Program-made: the position numbers and the translations under genes
The notes under the pieces: model-generated
Database searches by the model: none
The model's input: the letters and a program-made list of their open reading frames with translations, nothing else
What the model was told of the DNA's origin: nothing
In this document: positions 16,717-24,997 of the stretch, one piece after another
Layout of the letters: every line of letters starts with the position of its first letter
Position numbering within the stretch: position 1 is the first letter of the stretch
Assembly: GCF_003234565.1 (NCBI RefSeq)
Contig: NZ_QKTU01000022.1
Coordinates: forward strand, 1-32,067
Origin: Curtobacterium sp. MCBD17_013
GTDB lineage: Bacteria; Actinomycetota; Actinomycetes; Actinomycetales; Microbacteriaceae
Reading direction: 5' to 3'
Length of the DNA: 32,067 nt

Positions 16717-18527
16717 TTGCTCCACTTCCACTGCGCGGGGTGGAAGTTCGCCAGGGAGTCCTGGTCGAATCCGGTCAGGCCCTTCTTGACGACCGAGATC
16801 TGGTAGTCGGGGCTCGGCAGCCAGATCACCGGCAGGTCCTTCGCGACCGTCGCGCTGTAGTCCTGCACCGCGCTCGAGTCGGTCGACGTGGTGCTGGCCG
16901 AGATGAGCTGGTCCACCTGCTTGTTCGAGTAGTTCCCGAAGTTCGCGCTGCCGGCGGTCTGGAACAGCGAGTCACCGGTCGGGTACGCGTTGAAGTACCA
17001 GCTCCCGGCGGTCCCGAAGAACGACAGCTGCCACTTGCAGATGTCCTGGTCGGCGGTGCACTGCGGCGTCTGCGACAGGACCGTGTTGACCGGGGCGGTC
17101 TTGATCGAGAACCCGATGCCGGTCTTGGCGAGCGAGGACTGGATCGCGCTCATCATGTTGTCCGTCACGGTCGAGCCGGACTGCGACAGCACCTGCATCT
17201 GGAACTTCGTGCCCTTGGCGACGCCTGCACCGCACTGCGAGCTCCCGGACCCGGCGTCGGTGCAGACCATCGTGCCGTTCTGCTCGGTCCAGCCGTGGCT
17301 CGTCAGCAGGGCCTTCGCCTTGCTGCTGGAGTACGGGTACGGGTTGTCCGTCTGGGTCGACGAGACGAAGTCGGACTTCTGCGCCTGCGGGACCGGCCCG
17401 TAGCCCGGCGTCGCGGTGCCGTTGAACACGACCTTGGACAGCTGCGGCTGGTTGATCGACATCTGCACGGCCTGACGGGCGTACAGCTGCTGGTACACCG
17501 GACCCATGGTCGGGTTGTGGAAGTTGTACGGCATGTACGTGATCGCCCACCCGGTCCACGGCTCGACCGAGTAGCCCTTCGACGTGAACGAGGCCTTCTG
17601 GTCGATGTCCGAGGGACTGATGTAGCCGTAGTCGACGGAGCCCGAGCGGAGCGCGTTCGTCTCGGCGTCGCTCGTGGTGAACGGCAGCAGGTCGACCGTC
17701 GTGATCGAGGGCTTCTCGCCGCCGTCGTACTTCTTGTTCGCGGTCAGGACGACCTTGCCCGAGGTCGAGAACGAGTCGATCGCGTACGGGCCGGAGATCG
17801 TGGTCCAGAGCTTGTTCGAGTCGTACCCGGAGATGTCCTTCGCCGCGGCGTTGAGGAACTTCCACACCTGCTTCGCACCCGCGGTCGTGCGGTCGGCGTC
17901 ACCCACCGAGCCGTTCGCGCTCGTCTTGTCCCAGGCGTGCTGCGGGAGCGGGGTGATGAGGCTCAGCTCGTTCGCGAGCATCCACTGCTCGTTGTAGGCC
18001 TTGTCGAACGTGATGGTGAAGTGTCGGTCGTCGATCGTCTTCAGGGACGTCCAGTTGTCGGGCGCCTTGCCCTCGTTGTAGCTCGCCCAGTCGGCCTTGT
18101 TCGCCTTGATCACGTTGAACCAGAACTCGACGTCGCGCGAGGTGATCGCCTTGCCGTCGCTCCAGTGACGGTCGCCGAGGGTGATCGTGACGCTCTTGCC
18201 GTCCGAGGCGAAGTCCGCGGCCGTGGCGATCGAGCCGGCCTTGTTCCAGGCGATCTCGCCCGTCGAGCCGTCGTACGCGATGAGGGGCTCCCAGAGCGAC
18301 GACGCGATCGACCCGTTGTTCGTGTTGAGGTGCGCCGCGGTCCCGATCGGCAGGATCCAGTTCGGCGTGAAGTTCGCGGGCAGGGCGTAGTCGATGGCGT
18401 CGGAACCCGACGACGCGCTCGATCCGCCGGAACCGGCGCAGCCGGCGAGCAGTGCGGACGCGGCGACTGCCACTCCCGCGACGAGCGCCCAGGGGCGGCG
18501 GGACCGCCCTGTGCGTGCTGTGGACAT
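16713..18527 (-). CDS. ABC importer solute-binding lipoprotein, SBP_bac_5 family
   Basis: A 604-residue extracytoplasmic binding protein of the DppA/OppA family (family 5). The signal peptide has an Arg-rich start, a hydrophobic core and the lipobox LLAGC with lipidated Cys30, followed by a Gly/Ser linker. Family features include WSDGKAITSRDVEFWFNVIK, ISGPYAIDSFS, and the region of YARQAVQMSINQ. A strong GAAGGAGAA ribosome site precedes the ATG at 18527. Family 5 proteins bind peptides, oligosaccharides or other small compounds, so the ligand cannot be read directly. It is the first gene of the minus-strand operon and diverges from the ROK regulator. Confidence 0.92.
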   Translation of the reverse strand: MSTARTGRSRRPWALVAGVAVAASALLAGCAGSGGSSASSGSDAIDYALPANFTPNWILPIGTAAHLNTNNGSIASSLWEPLIAYDGSTGEIAWNKAGSIATAADFASDGKSVTITLGDRHWSDGKAITSRDVEFWFNVIKANKADWASYNEGKAPDNWTSLKTIDDRHFTITFDKAYNEQWMLANELSLITPLPQHAWDKTSANGSVGDADRTTAGAKQVWKFLNAAAKDISGYDSNKLWTTISGPYAIDSFSTSGKVVLTANKKYDGGEKPSITTVDLLPFTTSDAETNALRSGSVDYGYISPSDIDQKASFTSKGYSVEPWTGWAITYMPYNFHNPTMGPVYQQLYARQAVQMSINQPQLSKVVFNGTATPGYGPVPQAQKSDFVSSTQTDNPYPYSSSKAKALLTSHGWTEQNGTMVCTDAGSGSSQCGAGVAKGTKFQMQVLSQSGSTVTDNMMSAIQSSLAKTGIGFSIKTAPVNTVLSQTPQCTADQDICKWQLSFFGTAGSWYFNAYPTGDSLFQTAGSANFGNYSNKQVDQLISASTTSTDSSAVQDYSATVAKDLPVIWLPSPDYQISVVKKGLTGFDQDSLANFHPAQWKWSK

Positions 18528-18656
18528 GGTGTTCTCCTTCGAACGGGGCCGGTCGGCTCCAGGGGTGGAAGGGGGATCGGGAGGGGTGGCGCGTGCTGCT
18601 GCACAGTCAAGGGCCTGACGAGGTGGAGAAAGAAGTCCCGCCGTGTAAAAACTGCG

Positions 18657-18676
18657 TTTCTGCGGAACTGCGGAAA
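18657..18676. promoter_or_regulatory. candidate ROK operator between the divergent operons
   Basis: TTTCTGCGGAACTGCGGAAA is an imperfect 20-base inverted repeat (7 of 10 positions symmetric). It lies in the 197-base gap (18528-18724) between the binding-protein gene and the ROK regulator, so one bound regulator could govern both. A -10-like TACACT follows at 18700-18705 on the plus strand. No clear promoter for the minus strand was identified in the gap. Confidence 0.4.
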
Positions 18677-18724
18677 GCCAGGGCGACAGCGCAAGGCCGT
18701 ACACTCGCCACCACCCCACCCTCG

Positions 18725-19954
18725 ATGGAGATAGTTCGACCATGTCTGGAGAAAGCCCCCGGGACCGGTCCCGTGGCTGAGCTCAGTGCCCGCGTGCTCG
18801 AGCTCATCGCCTCGGGACAGGCGACCAGCCGCACCGAGATCGCCACGCACCTCGGCGCCGCGCCGTCGACCGTGTCGCTCACGGTCGGGCAGCTCATCGC
18901 GAACGGCCTCGTGGCCGAGGAGGGCACCCGCTCGTCGACCGGCGGACGCCCGCGGAAGGTGCTCCGCCTCGGGGGCGTCGACGAGTACGCGCTCGCGGCG
19001 GACCTCGGCGGCACGCACGCCCGGGTCGGCGTCGTCCTGCCGGGCGGTGGCCTCAGTGACGTCCGCACGATCCCCTTCGCCATGGTCGACGGGCCGCGCC
19101 CCGGGCTCGAACGCCTGGCGGAGGTGCTCGAGGAACTGGCCACACGCCGGGGCCGGAGCGCGCTCCGCGGCGTCGGGCTGAGCCTCCCGGGCCCCGTCGA
19201 CGTCGAGGCGGGCGTCGTCGACCTGCCGAGCCGCATGCCGGGCTGGAACGGGTTCCCCGTCGCCGCCTGGCTGGCCGAGCGGTTCGGGGTCACGGCGGCC
19301 GTCGACAACGACGCGAACTGCATGGCCGTCGGCGAGCACGCGGTGCAGCCGCCGGAGCGTCGCCAGGCGATCATGGTGAAGGCGGGCTCGGCCATCGGTG
19401 CGGGGATCATCGCCGACGGCCGGCTCTACCGGGGCGCGACCGGCGCGGCCGGGGACATCACGCACGTGCGCATCGACGCGGCCGGCGACACCCCGTGCTC
19501 GTGCGGCAACACCGGGTGTCTCGAGACGGTGGCGTCGGGCGCGGCCCTCGTGCGCATCCTGCAGGAGTCCGACGTCGACGTGGCCACCACGCAGGACGTC
19601 GTCGCGCTCGCGACCGACGCCCACCCGGCCGCGACCCGCGCCGTCCGCCGTGCGGGCAAGTACCTCGGCGAGGTGCTCTCCGCCAACGTCAACTTCTTCA
19701 ACCCCGACGCGGTGTACCTCGGTGGCATCCTCTCGACCGTCGAACCCTTCGTCGCGGCCGTGCGCAGCCAGCTGTACGAGGGGTGTCACCCGCTCGTCAC
19801 CCAGCACCTCACGATCGAGCGGGCATCGCTCGGGGCCGACGCCGGCCTCGTCGGCGCCGGGCAGTTCGCCCTGCAACGCGCCCTCACCGCCACCCTCGAC
19901 GCCGTCGCCGGCGCATCCACCACCAACCACCACCGGAGGATCCGTGTCCCCTGA
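18725..19954 (+). CDS. ROK-family transcriptional regulator
   Basis: A 409-residue NagC/XylR-type regulator. An N-terminal winged helix-turn-helix (AELSARVLELIASGQATSRTEIATHLGAAPSTVSLTVGQLIANGLV) ends with the typical GGRPRKVL. The ROK domain follows, with ADLGGTHARVGVVLPGG, NDANCMAVGE and a complete zinc motif CSCGNTGCLE, unlike the kinase nearby. It likely senses a sugar or sugar phosphate and represses the adjacent divergent importer and its own operon. ATG 18725 is chosen; GTG 18773 is possible and would still keep the helix-turn-helix. The end overlaps the M81 gene by 11 bases. Confidence 0.88.
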   Translation: MEIVRPCLEKAPGTGPVAELSARVLELIASGQATSRTEIATHLGAAPSTVSLTVGQLIANGLVAEEGTRSSTGGRPRKVLRLGGVDEYALAADLGGTHARVGVVLPGGGLSDVRTIPFAMVDGPRPGLERLAEVLEELATRRGRSALRGVGLSLPGPVDVEAGVVDLPSRMPGWNGFPVAAWLAERFGVTAAVDNDANCMAVGEHAVQPPERRQAIMVKAGSAIGAGIIADGRLYRGATGAAGDITHVRIDAAGDTPCSCGNTGCLETVASGAALVRILQESDVDVATTQDVVALATDAHPAATRAVRRAGKYLGEVLSANVNFFNPDAVYLGGILSTVEPFVAAVRSQLYEGCHPLVTQHLTIERASLGADAGLVGAGQFALQRALTATLDAVAGASTTNHHRRIRVP

Positions 19955-21524
19955 ACCCAGCCCGTCCCTCCCGGTCATCGCCGTCGCCGGACTCGGCATC
20001 GAGTCGTCGACGTTCTCACCGGCCCGGACGCTGGCCCCGGCGTTCCACCCGCTCCGCGGCGACGAGGTCATGGACCGGTACCCGTTCCTCCGCGCCGGGC
20101 AGCCGCTCCGCGAGGCCGCCCGGTGGCGCGGTGCGCTCGTCGGCAAGGCACTGCCCGGCGGGATCGTCACGCGGGACGCGTTCGAGGAGCTCGCCGGCGA
20201 GATCACCACCCGGCTCGACGCCATCGTCGGCAGCGAGGCGATCGACGGCCTCTGGTACGACATCCACGGCGCGATGACCGTCGAGGGCCTCGACGACGCC
20301 GAGGCGGTGCTGCTCGCACGGATCCGCGAGGTCGTGGGCCCGGACGTGATCGTGTCGACGTCGATGGACCTGCACGGCAACGTGTCGCGGGAGCTGGCCC
20401 ACGCCTCCGACCTCATCACGTGCTACCGGATGGCGCCGCACGAGGACGCCCTCGACACGAAGGAGCGGGCGGTCCGCAACCTGGTCGACCTGCTGGCCGC
20501 GCAGCCGACCCTGCCGTCCGCCACCGACGCCGCCGACGGTGGGGCCGCCCCGCGCGTCCGTCCCGTGAAGGCGTGGGTGCCGGTGCCGGTGCTGCTCCCC
20601 GGCGAGCAGACCTCGACGCGGATCGAGCCCGCCGCGCACATCTACGCGGGCGTGCCCGAGGTCGAGGCCACCGACGGCGTCGTCGACGCCGCGATCTGGG
20701 TCGGGTACGCCTGGGCCGACGAGCCACGGAACCGCGCCGTCGTCGTGGTCACCGGCTGGGACGAGGACGCCGTCACCGCGGGCGCCGAACGCCTGGCCCG
20801 GAGCTTCTGGGAGGCCCGTGAGGACTTCGCGTTCGTCGCCCCCACCGGCTCGTTCGCCGAGTGCCTCGACGCCGCGCTGGCCTCCGACACCCGCCCGTAC
20901 TTCATCTCCGACTCGGGCGACAACCCGACCGCCGGTGGCGCGGGCGACATGACGTGGGGCCTCACCGAGCTGCTCGCCCGACCCGAGTTCGCCGAACCGA
21001 GCGGTCCGACCGTCATCTACGCCAGCGTCCCCGGACCGGAGGCGATCCGTACCGCCGTGGGAGGCGGCGTCGGCGCGATCGTGACCGTCACGGCCGGGGC
21101 TGAGGTCGACGACCGGCACGCCGGACCCCTGACCATGACCGGGCGGGTGCACGCCATCCGACACGGCGATCCGGACGCCGTCACCGAGGTCGTCCTGCAG
21201 GTGGGCAGCGTGTTCGCGATCCTCACGGAGCTCCGGAAGCCGTACCACCACGAGCACGACTTCACCGACCTCGACCTCGACCCGCGGTCGGCTGACGTCG
21301 TCATCGTCAAGATCGGGTACCTCGAGCCCGAGCTGTACGACATGGCGGCCGACTGGATGCTCGGCCTCACCCCCGGCGGCGTGGACCAGGACCTCGAGCG
21401 ACTCGGCCACCAGCGCATCCGCCGCCCGATGTTCCCGTTCGACCGGGCCTTCCCCGCCGAGCCGGACCTGTCGGCGCGCATCCTGCCGGCCTCGGACGTG
21501 CCGCTCACCGGGCCGGACGAGTGA
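19944..21524 (+). CDS. M81-family metallopeptidase (MlrC-like)
   Basis: A 526-residue protein of the MlrC/DUF1485 family, peptidase family M81, first known from enzymes that cut the peptides left after microcystin opening. Conserved blocks are GIESSTFSPAR near residue 15, WYDIHGAM near residue 95, STSMDLHGNVS near residue 135, CYRMAPHEDALDT near residue 156 and the Asp-rich ISDSGDNPTAGGAGDMT near residue 318; His and Asp residues in these blocks are likely zinc ligands. No signal peptide is present, so it acts in the cytoplasm, presumably on imported material. GGAGGA precedes GTG 19944. It overlaps the ROK regulator upstream and CutC downstream, forming one operon. True substrates of bacterial M81 enzymes are mostly unknown. 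Confidence 0.88.
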   Translation: MSPEPSPSLPVIAVAGLGIESSTFSPARTLAPAFHPLRGDEVMDRYPFLRAGQPLREAARWRGALVGKALPGGIVTRDAFEELAGEITTRLDAIVGSEAIDGLWYDIHGAMTVEGLDDAEAVLLARIREVVGPDVIVSTSMDLHGNVSRELAHASDLITCYRMAPHEDALDTKERAVRNLVDLLAAQPTLPSATDAADGGAAPRVRPVKAWVPVPVLLPGEQTSTRIEPAAHIYAGVPEVEATDGVVDAAIWVGYAWADEPRNRAVVVVTGWDEDAVTAGAERLARSFWEAREDFAFVAPTGSFAECLDAALASDTRPYFISDSGDNPTAGGAGDMTWGLTELLARPEFAEPSGPTVIYASVPGPEAIRTAVGGGVGAIVTVTAGAEVDDRHAGPLTMTGRVHAIRHGDPDAVTEVVLQVGSVFAILTELRKPYHHEHDFTDLDLDPRSADVVIVKIGYLEPELYDMAADWMLGLTPGGVDQDLERLGHQRIRRPMFPFDRAFPAEPDLSARILPASDVPLTGPDE

Positions 21525-22315
21525 ACGACCGGCAGCCGACGTCGGCAGCCGTGGTCGCGCCTCCCGGCCGGGAGGCCCGACCAGCGCTCGAGATCGCGGT
21601 CACGTCCGCCGCGGGTGCGGTCGTCGCGCGCGATGGCGGTGCGGACCGCGTCGAGCTCTGCACGGCGCTCGAGCTCGGCGGCGTCACCCCGGCGCAGGGA
21701 CTCGTGGAGGCCGTGGTCACCGTCGGGATCCCCGCGCACGTGCTCGTGCGGTGTCGGCCGGGTGACTTCATGTACGACGAGGACGAGATCGCCACGATGA
21801 TCCGGGAGGTCCGGGCGGTCGTGGCCTCCGGCGCGCGGGGCGTCGTCGTCGGGGCGCTCGGGCCGGACGGGATGCTCGACGTCGCGACGATCGCGCGGCT
21901 CCGGACCGCGGCTCGGGACGTCCGGGCCGATGTCGAGGTCACGGTGCACCGCGCGATCGACCACGCCGCGGACCCGATCGCCGCCGCCGCGACCCTGCCG
22001 ACGCTCGGCGTCACGCGGGTGTTGACGTCGGGTGGCGCCGCGACCGCACCGCAGGGCCTCGCGACCATCACGCGGATGGTCGCCGCGGCCGGTCCGGTGC
22101 AGGTCATGGCGGGGAGCGGCGTGGCACCGCAGGACGTCCCCGCGTTCGCGAACGCGGGTGTGGCGGCCGTGCACCTCTCCGCGAAGCGGCTCGTGGCCGG
22201 GCGTGGGACGCGAGCGAGTCGCGTGCCCATGGGCGTCGCGGGCGAGGACACCCACCTGGCCACGGACCCGGCCGTCGTGGCGGCGGCGCGGGCCGCGGTC
22301 GACGCGGTGCGCTGA
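21521..22315 (+). CDS. cutC: CutC-family TIM-barrel protein
   Basis: A 264-residue CutC homologue. The family start LEIAVTSAAGAVVARDGGADRVELCTALELGGVTPAQG begins near residue 24, with LVRCRPGDFMYDEDEI near residue 75, TVHRAID, and GVTRVLTSGGAATAPQG near residue 165. The name comes from a copper-sensitivity phenotype in E. coli that was later traced to a small RNA encoded within the gene, so copper handling is doubtful. Here it overlaps the M81 gene by four bases (GTGA) and sits among sugar genes, which supports a catabolic role. The N-terminal 23 residues are not family-like and carry an 18-base perfect palindrome. Confidence 0.9.
   Translation: MNDRQPTSAAVVAPPGREARPALEIAVTSAAGAVVARDGGADRVELCTALELGGVTPAQGLVEAVVTVGIPAHVLVRCRPGDFMYDEDEIATMIREVRAVVASGARGVVVGALGPDGMLDVATIARLRTAARDVRADVEVTVHRAIDHAADPIAAAATLPTLGVTRVLTSGGAATAPQGLATITRMVAAAGPVQVMAGSGVAPQDVPAFANAGVAAVHLSAKRLVAGRGTRASRVPMGVAGEDTHLATDPAVVAAARAAVDAVR
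21559..21576. repeat. GCCTCCCGGCCGGGAGGC palindrome inside cutC
   Basis: A perfect 18-base palindrome within codons about 13-19 of cutC, upstream of the conserved family start. Related half-sites occur between other genes in the window and in the first codons of nagA at 10954-10966. Confidence 0.7.
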
Positions 22316-22342
22316 CGCCGGGGTTGCTGCCAGGCTGTGGGC

Positions 22343-23536
22343 ATGAGCCTGATGATCTCGCCCTTCGACGCGCGAGCGACCCGCACCAGTGGCAAGTACA
22401 CCGACTTCCCGCCGGACGTGATCCCGATGTTCGTCGCCGAGATGGACTGCACGCTCGCCGAGCCCGTCCGCGACGCCATGATCGCGGCCGTGCAGGGTGG
22501 CGACACCGGGTACCTGGGATCGTCTCGGGAACTGCCGGACGCGTTCGCGGACTTCGCCGAGCGGCGGTGGGGGTGGCGCGTCGAGCCGGACCTCGTGCAC
22601 ACGACCACCGATGTGTCCGTCGCAGCGGTCGAGGTGCTCCGGCAGGTGACGGAACCCGGTGACGGCGTCGTCGTCATGCCGCCCGTGTACCCGCCGTTCT
22701 GGGAGTTCGTGGACGAGGCCGGTTGCGTCGCGGTGGAGGTCCCGCTCCTGCCGCCGTCGGACGCCGACGACGACGCGACGCCGTTCCCGACGACCGCCGG
22801 CTGGCGGATCGACCTGGACGGGGTGCGCCGCGCGTTCGCCGACGGGGCGCGCACGGTGCTGCTCTGCAATCCGCACAACCCGCTCGGTCTCGTGCACAGC
22901 CGGGAGGCCCTCGCCGCGTTGGCCGCGCTCGCCGCGGAGTGGGACGCGGTCGTGGTGAGCGACGAGATCCACGCGCCGCTCGTGCACAGCGACGCGGTCT
23001 TCACGCCGTTCCTCGCAGCCTCGGACGACGCGGCCCGGGTCGGGGTCACGGTGACCGCGGCGAGCAAGGGATGGAACATCGCGGGGACCAAGTGCGCCAT
23101 GATGATCGGCGCCTCGGACCGGGCCGCTGCGTGGTTCGACGCCCTGCCGCGCGAGGTCGAGTGGCGGACGAGCATCCTCGGGTACCTCGCCAGCACGGCG
23201 GCCTACCGTGACGGCGAGCCGTGGCTCGAGACCCTGCTCGGCGAACTCGTCGCGAACCGTCGTCTGCTCGCCGAGCTCCTGCCCGAGGTGGTGCCGGGGG
23301 CGCGCTACCGGCAACCGCAGGCGTCGTACCTGGCGTGGCTGGACCTCCGCGGCACGCCGTGGGGTGACGACCCCGCGACGCCGCTCGTCGACGCGGCACG
23401 GGTCGCACTGGGCCACGGACCGGAGTTCGGCACGCCCGGCATCGGGCACGCCCGGCTCAACTTCGGGTGCTCCGAGGAGACGCTGCGCGAGGCCCTCCGC
23501 CGGATCGGCGACGCGACGGCCGGCGCCGCGCGCTGA
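22343..23536 (+). CDS. PatB/MalY-type aminotransferase or cystathionine beta-lyase
   Basis: A 397-residue fold-type I PLP enzyme of the MalY/PatB subgroup, whose members often cleave C-S bonds (cystathionine beta-lyase) rather than transaminate. The subgroup start KYTDFPPDVIPMFVAEMDC, the GYLGSSRELPDAFADF region, MPPVYPPF, LLCNPHNPLGLV near residue 175, VVSDEIHAPLV near residue 205 and the PLP-lysine ASKGWNIAG with Lys near residue 242 are all present. ATG 22343 is used; a CAGGCT -10-like box ends 6 bases upstream, so it may have its own leaderless message although it lies only 27 bases after cutC. Followed by a strong bidirectional terminator. A role in the neighbouring catabolic cluster is possible but not shown. 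Confidence 0.88.
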   Translation: MSLMISPFDARATRTSGKYTDFPPDVIPMFVAEMDCTLAEPVRDAMIAAVQGGDTGYLGSSRELPDAFADFAERRWGWRVEPDLVHTTTDVSVAAVEVLRQVTEPGDGVVVMPPVYPPFWEFVDEAGCVAVEVPLLPPSDADDDATPFPTTAGWRIDLDGVRRAFADGARTVLLCNPHNPLGLVHSREALAALAALAAEWDAVVVSDEIHAPLVHSDAVFTPFLAASDDAARVGVTVTAASKGWNIAGTKCAMMIGASDRAAAWFDALPREVEWRTSILGYLASTAAYRDGEPWLETLLGELVANRRLLAELLPEVVPGARYRQPQASYLAWLDLRGTPWGDDPATPLVDAARVALGHGPEFGTPGIGHARLNFGCSEETLREALRRIGDATAGAAR

Positions 23537-23545
23537 CCCTCGGAC

Positions 23546-23587
23546 ACGACGACGGGCCCGGTGCGTGTGCACCGGGCCCGTCGTCGT
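23546..23587. terminator. 19-bp stem bidirectional terminator
   Basis: Arms 23546-23564 and 23569-23587 are perfect complements around a GTGT loop. It lies between the convergent aminotransferase and secreted-protein genes. There is no T-run, as is usual in such GC-rich genomes. Confidence 0.8.
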
Positions 23588-23611
23588 CCATGCCCCGGAG
23601 GACCGGGAGTG

Positions 23612-24292
23612 TTACTTGATCTGCGCCGTGATGGTCGCGACACCCACGAGGAGGTTGCCCTTGACGGCGGTCGTGCCGAACGTCTTGTTGAGCAGCGCGG
23701 CGGCGTCCGACGACACGTGCACCGTGGTGCCGGTCAGGATCGCGTCGTCGCCCTGGAGCTTCAGCGGCTTGAGCGTCCCACCGTGCAGGGCGAACAGGTA
23801 GGCCTGCGTCGCGGCGGGCTTGCCGTTGACGAGCACGTCACCGTAGAGCTTCGAGCTGCCGGGGTTGACGGTGAAGTTCTCGAGCGTCACGGTGGTCGAG
23901 CCGCCCTTGAGGGTCAGGCCCGAGCCGTCGTGCTCGATGAGGCCCTGCACGTAGGGGCGGTAGTCGCTCTTCGGCGACCAGTAGACGACGCTGCCGCCGG
24001 TGATCGGGAAGGAGACGGTCGACCCGGACAGCTTCGCCGAACCGCTGACGCCCGGGGTGAGCTTCAGCGAGGTCAGCGCGCTCATGAAGCCGCTGTCGAG
24101 CGCGACCGCGGTGTCGCCGCCCTTGATCTCGGGGACGGCTGCGGCCGGGGCCGGGATCTTCGACGACGACGACGCGGCGAGGTGCACGGCGGGGGCCGCG
24201 GCGTTCGCGGCGCTGACGCCGAAGCCGCCGAGCCCGGCGACGAGCGCTCCAGCGGTGGCGATGGTGACGGTGGTCTTGGTGAATCCACGCAT
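23612..24292 (-). CDS. secreted beta-rich protein of unknown function
   Basis: A 226-residue exported protein. The signal peptide spans residues 1 to about 31 (MRGFTKTTVTIATAGALVAG, then an Ala-rich SAANAAA cleavage region). The mature part has few charges, many Thr/Ser/Gly and Val/Leu alternations, and blocks VTLENFTVNPGSSKLYGDVL and LTGTTVHVSSDAAALLNKTFG. This pattern resembles beta-rich domains of other actinobacterial secreted proteins, including HtaA-like ones, but no assignment is made. No cysteine, lipobox or sorting signal is present, so it should be released. GGGAGAAG precedes ATG 24292. In the 215-base gap upstream (24293-24507) a CGAGC/GCTCG stem at 24376-24389 and an ACCCT/AGGGT stem at 24328-24342 are seen, but no clear promoter. 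Confidence 0.75.
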   Translation of the reverse strand: MRGFTKTTVTIATAGALVAGLGGFGVSAANAAAPAVHLAASSSSKIPAPAAAVPEIKGGDTAVALDSGFMSALTSLKLTPGVSGSAKLSGSTVSFPITGGSVVYWSPKSDYRPYVQGLIEHDGSGLTLKGGSTTVTLENFTVNPGSSKLYGDVLVNGKPAATQAYLFALHGGTLKPLKLQGDDAILTGTTVHVSSDAAALLNKTFGTTAVKGNLLVGVATITAQIK

Positions 24293-24484
24293 GATGACTT
24301 CTCCCTTGCTGTGGGCACGCCGAACACACCCTGATTGAGGGTGGAGAACCAGCCGCAGGTGGCCGGTGAGCGCTTCGAGCATTTGCTCGGTCTGTGCAGG
24401 TAGTTCGGCGCCCCCACGGAGGTGGATTGGTCGGCCTCGGAGCAATTCTCCGATCGCTCGGATCGGGTTCGGCTGCTCGCAACT

Positions 24485-24500
24485 GTATTGCGTGCAATAC
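24485..24500. promoter_or_regulatory. probable OhrR operator
   Basis: GTATTGCGTGCAATAC is a perfect inverted repeat (7-base arms, 2-base centre) ending 7 bases before the ohrR ATG. Its AT-rich arms stand out from the surrounding GC-rich DNA and resemble known OhrR boxes in style. It must overlap the ohrR promoter, as expected for autoregulation. Confidence 0.65.
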
Positions 24501-24507
24501 TTGTGTC

Positions 24508-24954
24508 ATGGACACGCCTGCCCCCGTCGACGAGATGGTCTGCTTCGCGATCTACGACGCCGCCCGGGCGACGACCCAGGCGTACCGCGCACTCCTCGCC
24601 CCCTGGGGCCTCACGTACCCGCAGTACCTCGTGCTCGTCCTCCTCTGGGACCGCGGCCCCCTGACGGTCGGCGCGCTCGGCGACCACCTCGACCTCGACT
24701 CGGGCACGCTCTCACCGTTGCTGCGGCGCATGGCGGACGCGGACCTCGTCACGCGTGAACGCAGCCGCGCCGACGAACGGGTCGTCGAGATCGCGCTGAC
24801 CGGCCACGGCCGGGCACTGCAGTCCGACCTCGCCCACGTGCCCGGGTGCATCGCAGGCGGGATGGCGATCGATCTCGACACGGCACGTGGACTCATCGAC
24901 ACCCTGCACCGCGTCACGGCGGGGATGCAGGCGACCACGGCCGGCGCACGCTAG
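24508..24954 (+). CDS. ohrR: organic hydroperoxide resistance regulator OhrR
   Basis: A 148-residue MarR-family peroxide sensor. The single N-terminal Cys12 in MVCFAIYDAARATTQAYRALL matches the peroxidatic cysteine of OhrR, and the tyrosines of YDAAR, YRALL and YPQYL match its activating network. The winged helix-turn-helix contains VGALGDHLDLDSGTLSPLLRRM and a wing with RSRADERVVEI. Oxidation of the cysteine by organic hydroperoxides is expected to release the repressor from DNA. It precedes ohr in the same direction. There is no strong ribosome site, so translation may be leaderless or nearly so. Confidence 0.92.
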   Translation: MDTPAPVDEMVCFAIYDAARATTQAYRALLAPWGLTYPQYLVLVLLWDRGPLTVGALGDHLDLDSGTLSPLLRRMADADLVTRERSRADERVVEIALTGHGRALQSDLAHVPGCIAGGMAIDLDTARGLIDTLHRVTAGMQATTAGAR

Positions 24955-24958
24955 CCGC

Positions 24959-24985
24959 GCCTCCCGTCCGGCCCGGCCGGGAGGC
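24959..24985. terminator. hairpin after ohrR containing the GCCTCCCG element
   Basis: GCCTCCCG (24959-24966) pairs with CGGGAGGC (24978-24985). It starts 5 bases after the ohrR stop and may terminate its message before ohr. It is one copy of the recurrent palindromic element. Confidence 0.5.
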
Positions 24986-24997
24986 CCCACCCACCCC

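Noticed and set aside
16713..18743. Longer start for the binding protein beyond 18527
   Set aside because: The extension lacks a ribosome site and would bury the lipoprotein signal peptide, whereas ATG 18527 has a strong GAAGGAGAA.
18742..18780. Twelve-codon open frame overlapping the start of the ROK regulator
   Set aside because: No good ribosome site at standard spacing and no recognisable leader-peptide character; more likely chance.
21521..22315. CutC as evidence for a copper-resistance locus
   Set aside because: No copper transporter, chaperone or oxidase gene is near, and the original copper phenotype in E. coli has another explanation.
21017..23572. Long minus-strand open frame over the M81, cutC and aminotransferase genes
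   Set aside because: Composition is Arg/His-rich shadow sequence, while the opposite strand encodes three proteins with clear family motifs.
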